From Acinetobacter sp. (lineage in GTDB: Bacteria; Pseudomonadota; Gammaproteobacteria; Pseudomonadales; Moraxellaceae), in the NCBI GenBank assembly GCA_030523805.1, contig JAUNHS010000028.1:1-17145 (forward strand): a stretch of 17,145 nt of DNA, written 5' to 3'. This document shows positions 1-7,861 of this stretch, piece by piece. The position numbers and the translations under genes are program-made. Under the pieces are notes generated by a model that saw nothing but the letters and a program-made list of their open reading frames with translations, made no database searches and was not told the origin of the DNA. Numbering within the stretch: the first letter of the stretch is position 1; the number at the start of each line of letters is the position of its first letter.

Positions 1-34
1 TTTATCAATAAATTAAGTGTTGTAAAGAAAGAGA

Positions 35-61
35 TTGTTTTTTTTTTAACCAATTTATAAT
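35..61 (+). promoter_or_regulatory. Possible promoter of the dynamin-like operon
   Basis: A perfect -10 hexamer TATAAT (56-61) lies 15 bp after a weak -35, TTGTTT (35-40). A run of ten T residues (38-47) overlaps the -35 and the spacer. The predicted 5' leader to the first gene would be about 80 nt. The spacer is 2 bp short of the optimum, so the promoter should be weak as it stands. This is a visual match only. Positions 1-142 hold no other gene that I can support. Confidence 0.3.
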
Positions 62-148
62 GATCAATATCATCTGTCATTTATTTTAAATGATTGATTT
101 TACCTAATATTATTGCATTTTTATCTATATAATCATGGAGTTATGGTT

Positions 149-1855
149 ATGCATGCCCAAAACCAATTTTTAAGCTATATTCGTGAAGCAAAAAATATCA
201 TTCAACCGATTGATATTACAAGTGATCGCTTAGATCAATTAGAAACGGAAATTCAGCACGCTGAATTAATTGTTCCTGTTGTAGGTGGCTTTAGTGCTGG
301 CAAAAGTACCTTAATTAATTCATTTTTAGGAACAGAAATTTTACCGACTGCCATTACACCAGAAACAGCTTTAGCCACCGAATTACGCTATAGCACTGAT
401 GAACGCATTGAAGCGATTAATCAATCAGGCGATACGATACATTATACTCTAGCAGATTTAAAAAGCATCAAAGACAATGCGAAAAATTTCAAATTACTCA
501 AACTTTATTTGAATAATGAGCAGTTAAAACAAATCCAACCGCTTGTATTGGTTGATATGCCAGGGTTTGATGCACCGATTGAAAGCCATAACCAAGCGAT
601 TTTAAACTATTTAAATCGTGGCGTTTATTTCATCTTTTTAACTAGCATTGAAGATGGCAATATTACGCTGAGCATGAAGCGTGAAATTGAAAATATTCAA
701 CAATTTGGCAAAGGTTTTGCTTTTTGCATTAGCAAAACCAATTTACGCACCCCAGAAGATGTACAAGACATACAAAAGCAAATTGCTAAACAATTAGATG
801 AAGATTTTGACCACACCGACCCTGTGGTTTTATTGGATATGGACGGTGGAAACAATCTCAAACAGATTTTAAATGCCATTCATCCAGAGCAATTATTTCA
901 TGCTTTATTTATTGAGCATTTAAAAGATAATGATCTCAATATTAAACAAAGTATCAACCTAAAAATCTCAACACTTAAAAGCAGTCAGCACGATGTAGAT
1001 GATACTCTACAAAATCTACAGCAAGCTGTACAAAGTTTGAATGAACAAAAAGAAACTGCTTTAGCCAATGTTGAACAGCGTTATTCCACTCAAAAAGTTG
1101 ATCAAATTGTGCGTAAAGTTACACAAGCCGTAGAAAGCCGTATCCATTCGCTTACCGATTTGGCAATGCAAAGCCCTGATGCTCTCACCAGAGAATTAAA
1201 TGATCTGATTAAACATCACTTGCTGATTGAAACACAACGCAGTTTTAGATATGTCAGCGATGAAATTTTAAATGATTTTAGCGATCATTTAAAAGCTGCT
1301 TTACCGCAAGGTAATTTATTACCTGAAGATATGGTTGAAAAAATCAAGAAAACCACTGAAACCTTGCTCAATAAAGCCGTGTCAGCTTTAGACCATAAAG
1401 TACAAAGCATGAAAAGTGATCAAGATACACAAAAAGCAATGGGTAATATCTATAAAGTAATTGCAACCATCGCAGGTATAACAACCACAGTAGTTGCTCC
1501 TGTTGTAGAAATTATCATTATTTTCCTACCAAATATTATCAGTAGCTTAACTAAAGGCTATCAAGAACGTAAAGCTAAAGCTGAAATTGAAAAAAATCTG
1601 CGTACATCTCTTATTCCTAGTATTAAAAGTGAATTACAAGAGAAATTACCTGCAATTTTCAAACAGCAAACAGCTGATTTAATTCGTGAAATCAGTGAAC
1701 AATTTGAACAACAGTTACAGCAAAAGCAAGCTGAAATTGAGCAAGTTGAGCAAGAAAAAGCGAAAAAAGCCCAAGAAATTGAGCAGATGACTGCACAATT
1801 TAATGATGCAAAACAAAAGTTAGAAGCGATTTCTAAGCAGTATTTATTTAACTAA
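149..1855 (+). CDS. Dynamin-like GTPase with C-terminal hydrophobic segment (cassette gene 1)
   Basis: The product is a 568-residue protein of the bacterial dynamin-like family (large GTPases that bind and remodel membranes). The P-loop GGFSAGKST (G1) is at residues 46-54, a switch-I TPETA at about 70-74, and DMPG (G3) at 136-139. The expected G4 motif [T/N]KxD reads SKTN (195-198), with Asn in place of the guanine-contacting Asp. A helical middle region leads to a strongly hydrophobic stretch at about residues 438-467 (IATIAGITTTVVAPVVEIII and onward), a likely membrane-insertion element. A Gln/Glu/Lys-rich coiled coil fills the last 50 residues. I chose ATG 149 because GGAG (137-140) sits 8 nt upstream. 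ATG 143 and TTG 113 are in frame but badly spaced. It is the first gene of a three-GTPase cluster and shares the GGFSAGKS P-loop with gene 3, so those two may be paralogues. It may correspond to a LeoA-type dynamin, but that is inferred from size and architecture only. Confidence 0.85.
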   Translation: MHAQNQFLSYIREAKNIIQPIDITSDRLDQLETEIQHAELIVPVVGGFSAGKSTLINSFLGTEILPTAITPETALATELRYSTDERIEAINQSGDTIHYTLADLKSIKDNAKNFKLLKLYLNNEQLKQIQPLVLVDMPGFDAPIESHNQAILNYLNRGVYFIFLTSIEDGNITLSMKREIENIQQFGKGFAFCISKTNLRTPEDVQDIQKQIAKQLDEDFDHTDPVVLLDMDGGNNLKQILNAIHPEQLFHALFIEHLKDNDLNIKQSINLKISTLKSSQHDVDDTLQNLQQAVQSLNEQKETALANVEQRYSTQKVDQIVRKVTQAVESRIHSLTDLAMQSPDALTRELNDLIKHHLLIETQRSFRYVSDEILNDFSDHLKAALPQGNLLPEDMVEKIKKTTETLLNKAVSALDHKVQSMKSDQDTQKAMGNIYKVIATIAGITTTVVAPVVEIIIIFLPNIISSLTKGYQERKAKAEIEKNLRTSLIPSIKSELQEKLPAIFKQQTADLIREISEQFEQQLQQKQAEIEQVEQEKAKKAQEIEQMTAQFNDAKQKLEAISKQYLFN

Positions 1856-1879
1856 TCGCAAATCTTTTTTCAACCCAAC

Positions 1880-1908
1880 GCACCAATGATGAAATAACAC
1901 ATTGGTGC
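1880..1908. repeat. Inverted repeat between cassette genes 1 and 2
   Basis: GCACCAATG (1880-1888) and CATTGGTGC (1900-1908) form a perfect 9-bp stem with an 11-nt loop in the 80-bp gap between the first two GTPase genes. No T-run follows on the + strand, so it does not look like an intrinsic terminator. It could be an mRNA processing or stability hairpin, or an operator dyad. Confidence 0.6.
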
Positions 1909-1935
1909 AATCACCACACATAAAGAGTATGAACC

Positions 1936-4152
1936 ATGAATATGATTGAACTAAACCAAAAAATTGAGCAATTTGTCAATAAACAAGATGAAACGTTTAT
2001 TAACGATGCAAAAGCCATTCAAACTAACCTTGACATGACCGACATCAAAGAATGGCAAAAGACTTTAAATGAACTCACCCAAGAAGGACGTGTATTGCGT
2101 GTAGGCATTATTGGTCGTGTAAAGGCAGGCAAAAGCTCTATGCTCAATGCTTTACTTTTTAATGGAGAAAATATTCTACCCAAAGCAGCCACACCTATGA
2201 CTGCGGCACTGACCATTATGGAATATAGTGAAACATTGCGTGCTGAAGTAGAGTTTTATACCGATGAAGATATTAAAGAAATTGAACAAAAGCATGCCAA
2301 ACATTCAGAGCTTTTAGAGCAAAAATTCCAAGAAAAAAAGCAGGATTTACTAGAACGCCTTAAACGAAAAAATTCTTCACCTTCGTCAATGGAAGAGAAA
2401 GAATGTTCAAACAAAGCACGCTCACAAGCTGAACGTGAGATGAAAAATGAATCTACTTTTGCTGCATACGACCAATATGAACGTATTAAAGATTCAGGCA
2501 AAACTCCAGCTAATTTAGAGCAATATAAACATATTGAAGCCAATAATTTAAATGATTTAATGAACGGTACGCTGAATAAATTTGTCGGTGCTAATGGCGA
2601 ATTTATGCCATTTACCAAATCTATTACGCTATATCTGCCAGAAGAAGGCTTAAAAGGCTTACAAATTATTGACACCCCAGGGATTAATGACCCTGTAACG
2701 TCTCGTGGTGCACGTACCGAACAATTATTGCAAAAATGCGATGTGGTATTAATTGTATCGCCATCAGGACAATTCTTAAGTAGCGAAGATACCGATTTAC
2801 TCTATCGTGTAATAGGTAAAGAAGGTATTGCCCATGCCTATTTGATTGCCAGCCAAGTAGATAACCAACTGTTTGGTAGTGAAAGTAGGGGGGTGAGTAA
2901 TCCGATTGATGTATTACATAAAGTTGAGCAAACTTTAACTTCTCATGCTCGTAACGTATTAGCAAAGCCTGAAAATCAACAAGATTTAAAAGTCATTGCC
3001 GATGCGTTAAATAAAAATAGCGTGATTTGCTCATCTAGTGTGGCTTATACCATGAGCCAGCATCTTGATGCACAGCACCAGTGGGATAACAATACGCAAC
3101 ACGTATGGACACAGCTTAATCGTCAATTCCCAAGCACATTTGGCTCGCCAAGCTCAGCAAAAGCGGCTTTAGACCAATTAGCCAATATTCAAAAATTACA
3201 TGGCATTGTACAAAAAGTAACGCAAGAAAAGGAGCAAATTTTAGCACAACGCCGTGATGATTTTGAAAAACAAAAATATAAGCTATTGCAAGATTATATC
3301 AAAGCTCTACTCGCCAATATTGATGAAACTTTAGATAAAATCAAAAACAGCGATGTAGAACAAATCAAGGAACAGCAAGGCACGCTTAAAAACCAAAAAG
3401 CAAAATTTAATATGAGTATTGGCAATACCTATGATGCGTTGATTAGCCGTGTTAAAACAAATTTGGATGCAGAATTAAAAAGCAAACTCAACAATGAAAT
3501 GAATAAGTTTTCCCCTGTTGTCGAAAATGCTCAAGACAAAGAGACAGAAGAACGGTATATCTATAAAGGTAGAAGATTTATATTCTTTGGGAAGAAAATG
3601 TACGATACTGTATATGATTCTATCGACACAGTACAAACTGCTCCAATTAAAAAAGCAATCCTAAATATACGTGATGAATTGCAAGACAGTTTAAATAGCT
3701 TAGTATTTAGTTTTTCACAAAACTTTAAGAAAGAGCTATATCAAAAAATTGTCGGTGTCATCCGTGAAACGATGGGCGATGATAATACCGATGATTTCAT
3801 TTTAGATCGTGCTTTAAAAAATGTATTAAGCAAAATTCCTGACCACAATTTTGAACTTAGAGATGCCTTGCCAAGTCAGCTCAATAAATCAAGTAAACTA
3901 AAAGGTAGTGAAGCTGATAGTTATATTGATGCAGCAAATGACTATATGCATAATCTTAAAGGTAATATTCGTACGCAAATCGACAATTATATTCGTAACC
4001 TTTATAGCGAACTGCAACGTATTGATTTGGCAAAAGATTTTACGCAAGATTTAGATCAACGTATCAATGATTTACTCAAAGATATTGAGAATAAGCAAGA
4101 AAGTTTGTATCGCTACGAGCAAATGAAGAAAGAGCTGAGCCAACTGCAATAA
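1936..4152 (+). CDS. Dynamin-like GTPase with inserted charged helical region in the G domain (cassette gene 2)
   Basis: The product is a 738-residue large GTPase. G1 is GRVKAGKS at residues 60-67, a switch-I ATPMTA is at 85-90, G3 DTPG is at 246-249, and the G4 position reads SQVD (306-309), keeping the Asp but lacking the usual Lys. G2 and G3 are about 160 residues apart, against roughly 65-72 in the two neighbouring GTPases. The extra residues (about 105-225) are rich in Lys, Glu and Gln and look helical. The rest of the protein (about 440-738) is mostly charged helix, as in dynamin stalk regions. I see no clear membrane span. ATG 1936 follows AAGAG (1922-1926) with about 9 nt spacing. ATG 1942 is a possible in-frame alternative. 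Its position between two other dynamin-like genes suggests it acts as a heterotypic partner. This arrangement is known for the Leo and Eleos systems, and membership here is inferred. Confidence 0.85.
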   Translation: MNMIELNQKIEQFVNKQDETFINDAKAIQTNLDMTDIKEWQKTLNELTQEGRVLRVGIIGRVKAGKSSMLNALLFNGENILPKAATPMTAALTIMEYSETLRAEVEFYTDEDIKEIEQKHAKHSELLEQKFQEKKQDLLERLKRKNSSPSSMEEKECSNKARSQAEREMKNESTFAAYDQYERIKDSGKTPANLEQYKHIEANNLNDLMNGTLNKFVGANGEFMPFTKSITLYLPEEGLKGLQIIDTPGINDPVTSRGARTEQLLQKCDVVLIVSPSGQFLSSEDTDLLYRVIGKEGIAHAYLIASQVDNQLFGSESRGVSNPIDVLHKVEQTLTSHARNVLAKPENQQDLKVIADALNKNSVICSSSVAYTMSQHLDAQHQWDNNTQHVWTQLNRQFPSTFGSPSSAKAALDQLANIQKLHGIVQKVTQEKEQILAQRRDDFEKQKYKLLQDYIKALLANIDETLDKIKNSDVEQIKEQQGTLKNQKAKFNMSIGNTYDALISRVKTNLDAELKSKLNNEMNKFSPVVENAQDKETEERYIYKGRRFIFFGKKMYDTVYDSIDTVQTAPIKKAILNIRDELQDSLNSLVFSFSQNFKKELYQKIVGVIRETMGDDNTDDFILDRALKNVLSKIPDHNFELRDALPSQLNKSSKLKGSEADSYIDAANDYMHNLKGNIRTQIDNYIRNLYSELQRIDLAKDFTQDLDQRINDLLKDIENKQESLYRYEQMKKELSQLQ

Positions 4153-4166
4153 TCCCCTAACCCACC

Positions 4167-4213
4167 CATCAATATGCTTTTAGGGTATGATACCATCTAA
4201 AAGTATATTGATG
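4167..4213. repeat. Long inverted repeat between cassette genes 2 and 3
   Basis: CATCAATATGCTTTTA (4167-4182) pairs with TAAAAGTATATTGATG (4198-4213) across all 16 positions, with one G-U wobble in RNA. The 15-nt loop itself contains a small dyad, GGTAT-G-ATACC. It lies just after the gene 2 stop and ends 36 nt before the preferred start of gene 3. No T-run follows, so it is more likely an mRNA hairpin (stability, processing or attenuation) than a full terminator. Confidence 0.65.
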
Positions 4214-4249
4214 TTTCAATCTCTAACCATTTATTATGAGCATTACACC

Positions 4250-6121
4250 ATGACTAAGCCAACTATCGATACCCTTTATGAATTAATCACACCTGCGATT
4301 CCATTAAAATTAATTTTCAATCGCCAGTACGCCCTTCATTTAATGCAAGAGATACGCAACCAAATCAATGATTTTTCACAGTTAAAACAACAATTTAATG
4401 TTGCCCAACACGATATTGAGCAATTAAATTTATCAAAAGATAATTTATTGCAAGAAAACAACCAACAGGCTAAACAAATTGCTGAACAGGCAGACCAACT
4501 TAATAACTTACAACAAAATTTGGATAAAAATATCGCACAGCAACACCATTTAACCCAGCAAATAGAAGATAATCAAAAAAAATTCAATGACCAACTCAAA
4601 GAAATAGAATTACGTCAAAATTTAATCGCTCAACTACTATCCGCACAAAGTAAAAATCAAGGCGTAAAAAATTTTTTTGATGCACTTTATAATGATTTTT
4701 TAAATTTTGCTAACCAAGAAAACGCATTTAAAGAAGAAGCTCAAGCCATGCTTGAATTGCAATCTATTGGCAATGAACTTAAACTCATCGGAGCATATCC
4801 TGAGTTTCATAAAAAGCATACCATTGCTGTTGCAGGTGGTTTTAGTGCTGGGAAATCAGAATTCATTAGTAGTTTATTTTTAGATCATACCATTCATTTA
4901 CCTATTGCCATTGAACCAACAACGGCAATTCCAACCTATGTGTTCCATGAAAAAACCAATGATGTGATTGGTTGCAGTAAAAATGGTGGTATTGTTAAAT
5001 TATTAGACATCGATTCAGACTTTCATCATAAATTATCACACCAGTTTATTCGCTCTTTTGGTTTCAATCTTAAAAAGATTATGCCATTCGTTTTTCTTAC
5101 TACACCGATGGTTTATGAAAATTTATGCTTTATTGATACCCCAGGTTACAATCCTGCTGAAGTGGCTGAAGGTCATACACATGAAGATGAAAATACAGCA
5201 AAAGAATTTGTCAAAAATGCTAAAGCATTAATCTGGGTGATTGGACTTGATGCCAATGGTACAATTTCAAAGAGTGATTTAGAGTTTTTAAGCCACATTT
5301 GCGAAGAAAGTGATAAACCACTTTACATCATTCTAAACAAAGCTGATTTGCGTCCTGCCGATCAACTAGAAGATATTTTAGAAGAAATTGCCGACACACT
5401 AGATGATTACGACATTTCATACAAAGGAATTTCTGCATATAGCTCTATCCACAGACGTGAATATGACTTCAAAAAAATCAATTTGAATGAATTTCTATAT
5501 CAATTTAAATATGATCACAGCTCAAATAAACATGATGTCATGTCTCAACGTTTATTAAACATTGGAGAGCAATATAAAAGTGCAATTTTAAATGCAATCC
5601 AAGAAAAGAAAAACTTAAACTCAGCCCTAAAACGTTTAAGACTTGATTTATTACAAGCTGGTGTGGATACTGACACCAGTGATGTTTATGAGCGAATTAG
5701 AGAGATACAAAAGCCTTTTAATACCGATAAGGAAGAAAAGCTCCTACAGCAACTCATCACAGTTTTTGCAAAATTCTCTAATGCGATTGATGAAACATTT
5801 GCTGCCCCCAAAAGAAATAGCAAGCTACAGATTAACTCACAAGAGATTAAACAAATGCGACAGACATCATCAAAACCTAGCAATATGCAAAATGATGTGG
5901 TAGAAAAACCACAGCCAGCTATGCAAGATTTTGATAACCTTTTAAAAATACTGAAAGTCCTTGAGAATAAAACTGTACTAGATTTAGATAATCTCGATGA
6001 TGAAACACCTAAAGATAGTAAGCCTGAAGCTAGAAAGCGTCCATGGGGGGGGGCTACTCGGGAATTTATACAGAGACTAAACATTTCTAATTCACAAAAA
6101 ACGCTTAATCAAACTGATTAA
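4250..6121 (+). CDS. Dynamin-like GTPase with N-terminal coiled coil (cassette gene 3)
   Basis: The product is a roughly 623-residue protein. Residues about 35-130 are Gln/Asn/Leu-rich coiled coil, followed by a G domain: GGFSAGKS (G1, 196-203), EPTTA (switch I, 222-226), DTPG (G3, 296-299) and NKAD (G4, 363-366). It is the only one of the three GTPases with a textbook G4 motif. The C-terminal 200 residues are helical and then low-complexity. The reading frame is open back to ATG 4187, but that codon lies in the loop of a 16-bp hairpin with AGGG only 1 nt away. ATG 4250, preceded by GAG (4238-4240) at 9 nt, is a better start. A run of nine G (6045-6053) lies 23 codons before the stop. The stop itself sits inside the downstream terminator stem. 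It is probably co-transcribed with the two upstream GTPase genes. Confidence 0.82.
   Translation: MTKPTIDTLYELITPAIPLKLIFNRQYALHLMQEIRNQINDFSQLKQQFNVAQHDIEQLNLSKDNLLQENNQQAKQIAEQADQLNNLQQNLDKNIAQQHHLTQQIEDNQKKFNDQLKEIELRQNLIAQLLSAQSKNQGVKNFFDALYNDFLNFANQENAFKEEAQAMLELQSIGNELKLIGAYPEFHKKHTIAVAGGFSAGKSEFISSLFLDHTIHLPIAIEPTTAIPTYVFHEKTNDVIGCSKNGGIVKLLDIDSDFHHKLSHQFIRSFGFNLKKIMPFVFLTTPMVYENLCFIDTPGYNPAEVAEGHTHEDENTAKEFVKNAKALIWVIGLDANGTISKSDLEFLSHICEESDKPLYIILNKADLRPADQLEDILEEIADTLDDYDISYKGISAYSSIHRREYDFKKINLNEFLYQFKYDHSSNKHDVMSQRLLNIGEQYKSAILNAIQEKKNLNSALKRLRLDLLQAGVDTDTSDVYERIREIQKPFNTDKEEKLLQQLITVFAKFSNAIDETFAAPKRNSKLQINSQEIKQMRQTSSKPSNMQNDVVEKPQPAMQDFDNLLKILKVLENKTVLDLDNLDDETPKDSKPEARKRPWGGATREFIQRLNISNSQKTLNQTD
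6045..6053 (+). repeat. G9 homopolymer near the 3' end of cassette gene 3
   Basis: Nine consecutive G residues encode part of Trp-Gly-Gly in the gene 3 tail. In the frame as read, 23 codons follow. Loss of one G gives a 10-residue alternative tail ending in ...NLYRD. Gain of one G gives ...TETKHF. Slippage would therefore swap the C-terminus rather than abolish the protein. The tract is also a site where a sequencing error could change the true C-terminus. Confidence 0.8.
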
Positions 6122-6129
6122 GCGTTTTT
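6097..6129. terminator. Bidirectional terminator between the dynamin cassette and yidC
   Basis: A perfect 15-bp stem has arms at 6097-6111 and 6115-6129, a 3-nt loop, an A-rich left flank and a T5 right end. It can therefore act on both strands. It separates the convergent gene 3 (+) and yidC (-). The gene 3 stop codon (6119-6121) is inside the right arm. Confidence 0.85.
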
Positions 6130-6151
6130 ATTGTTTGATAGTTTACAGATT

Positions 6152-7861
6152 TTACGAACTCGCCTGCTCTTTTTGTAAACGCTCTTTCTCCACCGATTTA
6201 TTAATCAAAGTTTGCTGTAAAATCGTAATCAAGTTGTTTACAATCCAGTATAACACCAAACCAGCTGGGAAGAACAATAAGAACACCGTAAAAATAATCG
6301 GCATCATGGCAAATACTTTCGCCTGCATCGGGTCAGTCGGTTGCGGGTTTAAACGCTGTTGAATAAACATCGTCGCACCCATCACCAATGGTAAAATAAA
6401 CCAAGGGTCCATCGCAGATAAATCTTGAATCCAACCTAACCACGGTGCATGACGCAATTCCACACTTTCCATTAATACCCAATACAAGGCCAAGAAAATC
6501 GGCATTTGCAATAAAATTGGTAAACAGCCCGATAAAGGATTCACCTTTTCACGCTTATACAACGCCATCATCTCTTGAGAAAAACGCATACGGTCATCGC
6601 CAAACTCTTCCTTCATACGTTGCATTTCAGGAGCAATCACACGCATTTTCGCCATAGAGCGATAGCTTTTTGAAGACAATGGCCACAAAATCAATTTTAC
6701 CAACACCGTTAATAAAATAATTGACCACCCCCAGTTTTGTACAATTTTATGGAAAAATTCCAAGCCAATAAACAACAACTGAGCAATCGGCCAAAGCCAA
6801 CCATAATCCACCGTTTGATTTAAACCATCAGCCAATGCCTTCAATTCAGACTGAATTTTCGGGCCAGCATAGAACGTCGCATCTACCGACATAGACGTAC
6901 CCACAGGCACTTTAATCGCAGGTGATGTAAAGCCGATAATATTTGTATCATCACTTGCTTTACGAGATTCTAACTTCGCCGTGTATGGCTGACCACCATC
7001 TTGCGTCAATTTAAGCTGACCTGGTACCCACGCACTCACAAAATAGTGCTGAACCATCGCCACCCAGCCGCCTTTGGCACTCGTATCTAACTTTTCATCA
7101 GAAAAATTAGCAAATTTCAGCTTATTATAATGCTCATCAGGTGTACCCCAAGCACCACCCAAATATGTGCCTAAAGTAAAAATGCCTTGATCATCTTTAC
7201 CAGGGTCTTCCGAATTATCACGCTTAATTTGCCCAAACATTTGACCTTGCCATTCTTGCTGGCTACGGTTCGTTACCTGATGCGATACGACAATCGGATA
7301 TTTACCTTGCTCAAAAGTAAAACGTTTAATGACTTCAATACCTGCTTCATTTTGAAACACCATTGGTAATACAAACGTCTTTTGACCATTAAAATCGCTC
7401 AAATCATAGCTTGTTTTTTCTACTTCATAGGTTGGACGTGTCGCACCATCAATACCAATCAAGCCCGATTGAGCCACATATACACGATTTTTATCACTTT
7501 CCAACATCACAAAAGGTTGGTCGCTATCCTTGCTCTTATCGTGCGATAACAGCTCCAAACGAACAATATCACCACCTTTCGGATTAATCCAAAGTTGATA
7601 AAGATCAGTTTTTACCGAAATTAAATTTTGACTCTGTACAGCGGTAGTTGCACTTGGCGTACCAGCCACTTGAGCCTGTGGAATATCTGATGCAGTTGCA
7701 GTATTTGCAGTCAAATCTGCAGATACATCTTGAGATACCACAGCAGCAGCCTGCTGAGTTTCTGTTTTGGCTTGGCCATAATCTTTTTGCCAAGCTAAAA
7801 TAAGCAAATAAGCAGTAACTAAAATACCTGCTAAAATTGCCAACCTAGCCCATTTTTGCAT
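6152..7861 (-). CDS. yidC: Membrane protein insertase YidC (Oxa1 family)
   Basis: The 569-residue inner-membrane insertase places proteins into the membrane with or without SecYEG. The N-terminal signal-anchor helix is at about residues 7-24. A large periplasmic domain follows (about 30-345). The C-terminal five-helix core begins near residue 352 ([10 protein letters not shown]...). The cytoplasmic loop carries AKMR at about 402-405, holding the conserved Arg of the hydrophilic groove. Later segments include [16 protein letters not shown] and the final [13 protein letters not shown] helix. The length is normal for Gram-negative YidC. ATG is preceded by AGGA at about 9 nt. Its 5' end overlaps yidD by 17 bp, as expected for co-transcription. 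In related genomes mnmE follows, but here the gene is followed by a terminator and the convergent dynamin cassette. Confidence 0.98.
   Translation of the reverse strand: MQKWARLAILAGILVTAYLLILAWQKDYGQAKTETQQAAAVVSQDVSADLTANTATASDIPQAQVAGTPSATTAVQSQNLISVKTDLYQLWINPKGGDIVRLELLSHDKSKDSDQPFVMLESDKNRVYVAQSGLIGIDGATRPTYEVEKTSYDLSDFNGQKTFVLPMVFQNEAGIEVIKRFTFEQGKYPIVVSHQVTNRSQQEWQGQMFGQIKRDNSEDPGKDDQGIFTLGTYLGGAWGTPDEHYNKLKFANFSDEKLDTSAKGGWVAMVQHYFVSAWVPGQLKLTQDGGQPYTAKLESRKASDDTNIIGFTSPAIKVPVGTSMSVDATFYAGPKIQSELKALADGLNQTVDYGWLWPIAQLLFIGLEFFHKIVQNWGWSIILLTVLVKLILWPLSSKSYRSMAKMRVIAPEMQRMKEEFGDDRMRFSQEMMALYKREKVNPLSGCLPILLQMPIFLALYWVLMESVELRHAPWLGWIQDLSAMDPWFILPLVMGATMFIQQRLNPQPTDPMQAKVFAMMPIIFTVFLLFFPAGLVLYWIVNNLITILQQTLINKSVEKERLQKEQASS

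Noticed and set aside
38..47. T10 run as the tail of a terminator for an upstream gene
   Set aside because: No GC-containing hairpin precedes it within the 37 bases available. The start of the window limits this test.
894..911. Possible sliding-clamp-binding motif (EQLFHALF) in gene 1, by analogy with the dynamin-like CrfC
   Set aside because: It does not match the QL[SD]LF-type consensus, and the closeness of dnaN is not evidence of interaction.
2256..2965. Long antisense frames opposite cassette gene 2
   Set aside because: They mirror the real coding frame, have no ribosome-binding sites and show no recognisable motifs.
4187..4249. 21-codon N-terminal extension of cassette gene 3 from ATG 4187
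   Set aside because: The codon is in the loop of a strong hairpin and has AGGG only 1 nt upstream. ATG 4250 is better placed.
4940..4956. TGTTCCATGAAAAAACC in gene 3 as a fourth parS-like site
   Set aside because: Only the left half matches, and the right arm GTGGAACA is missing.
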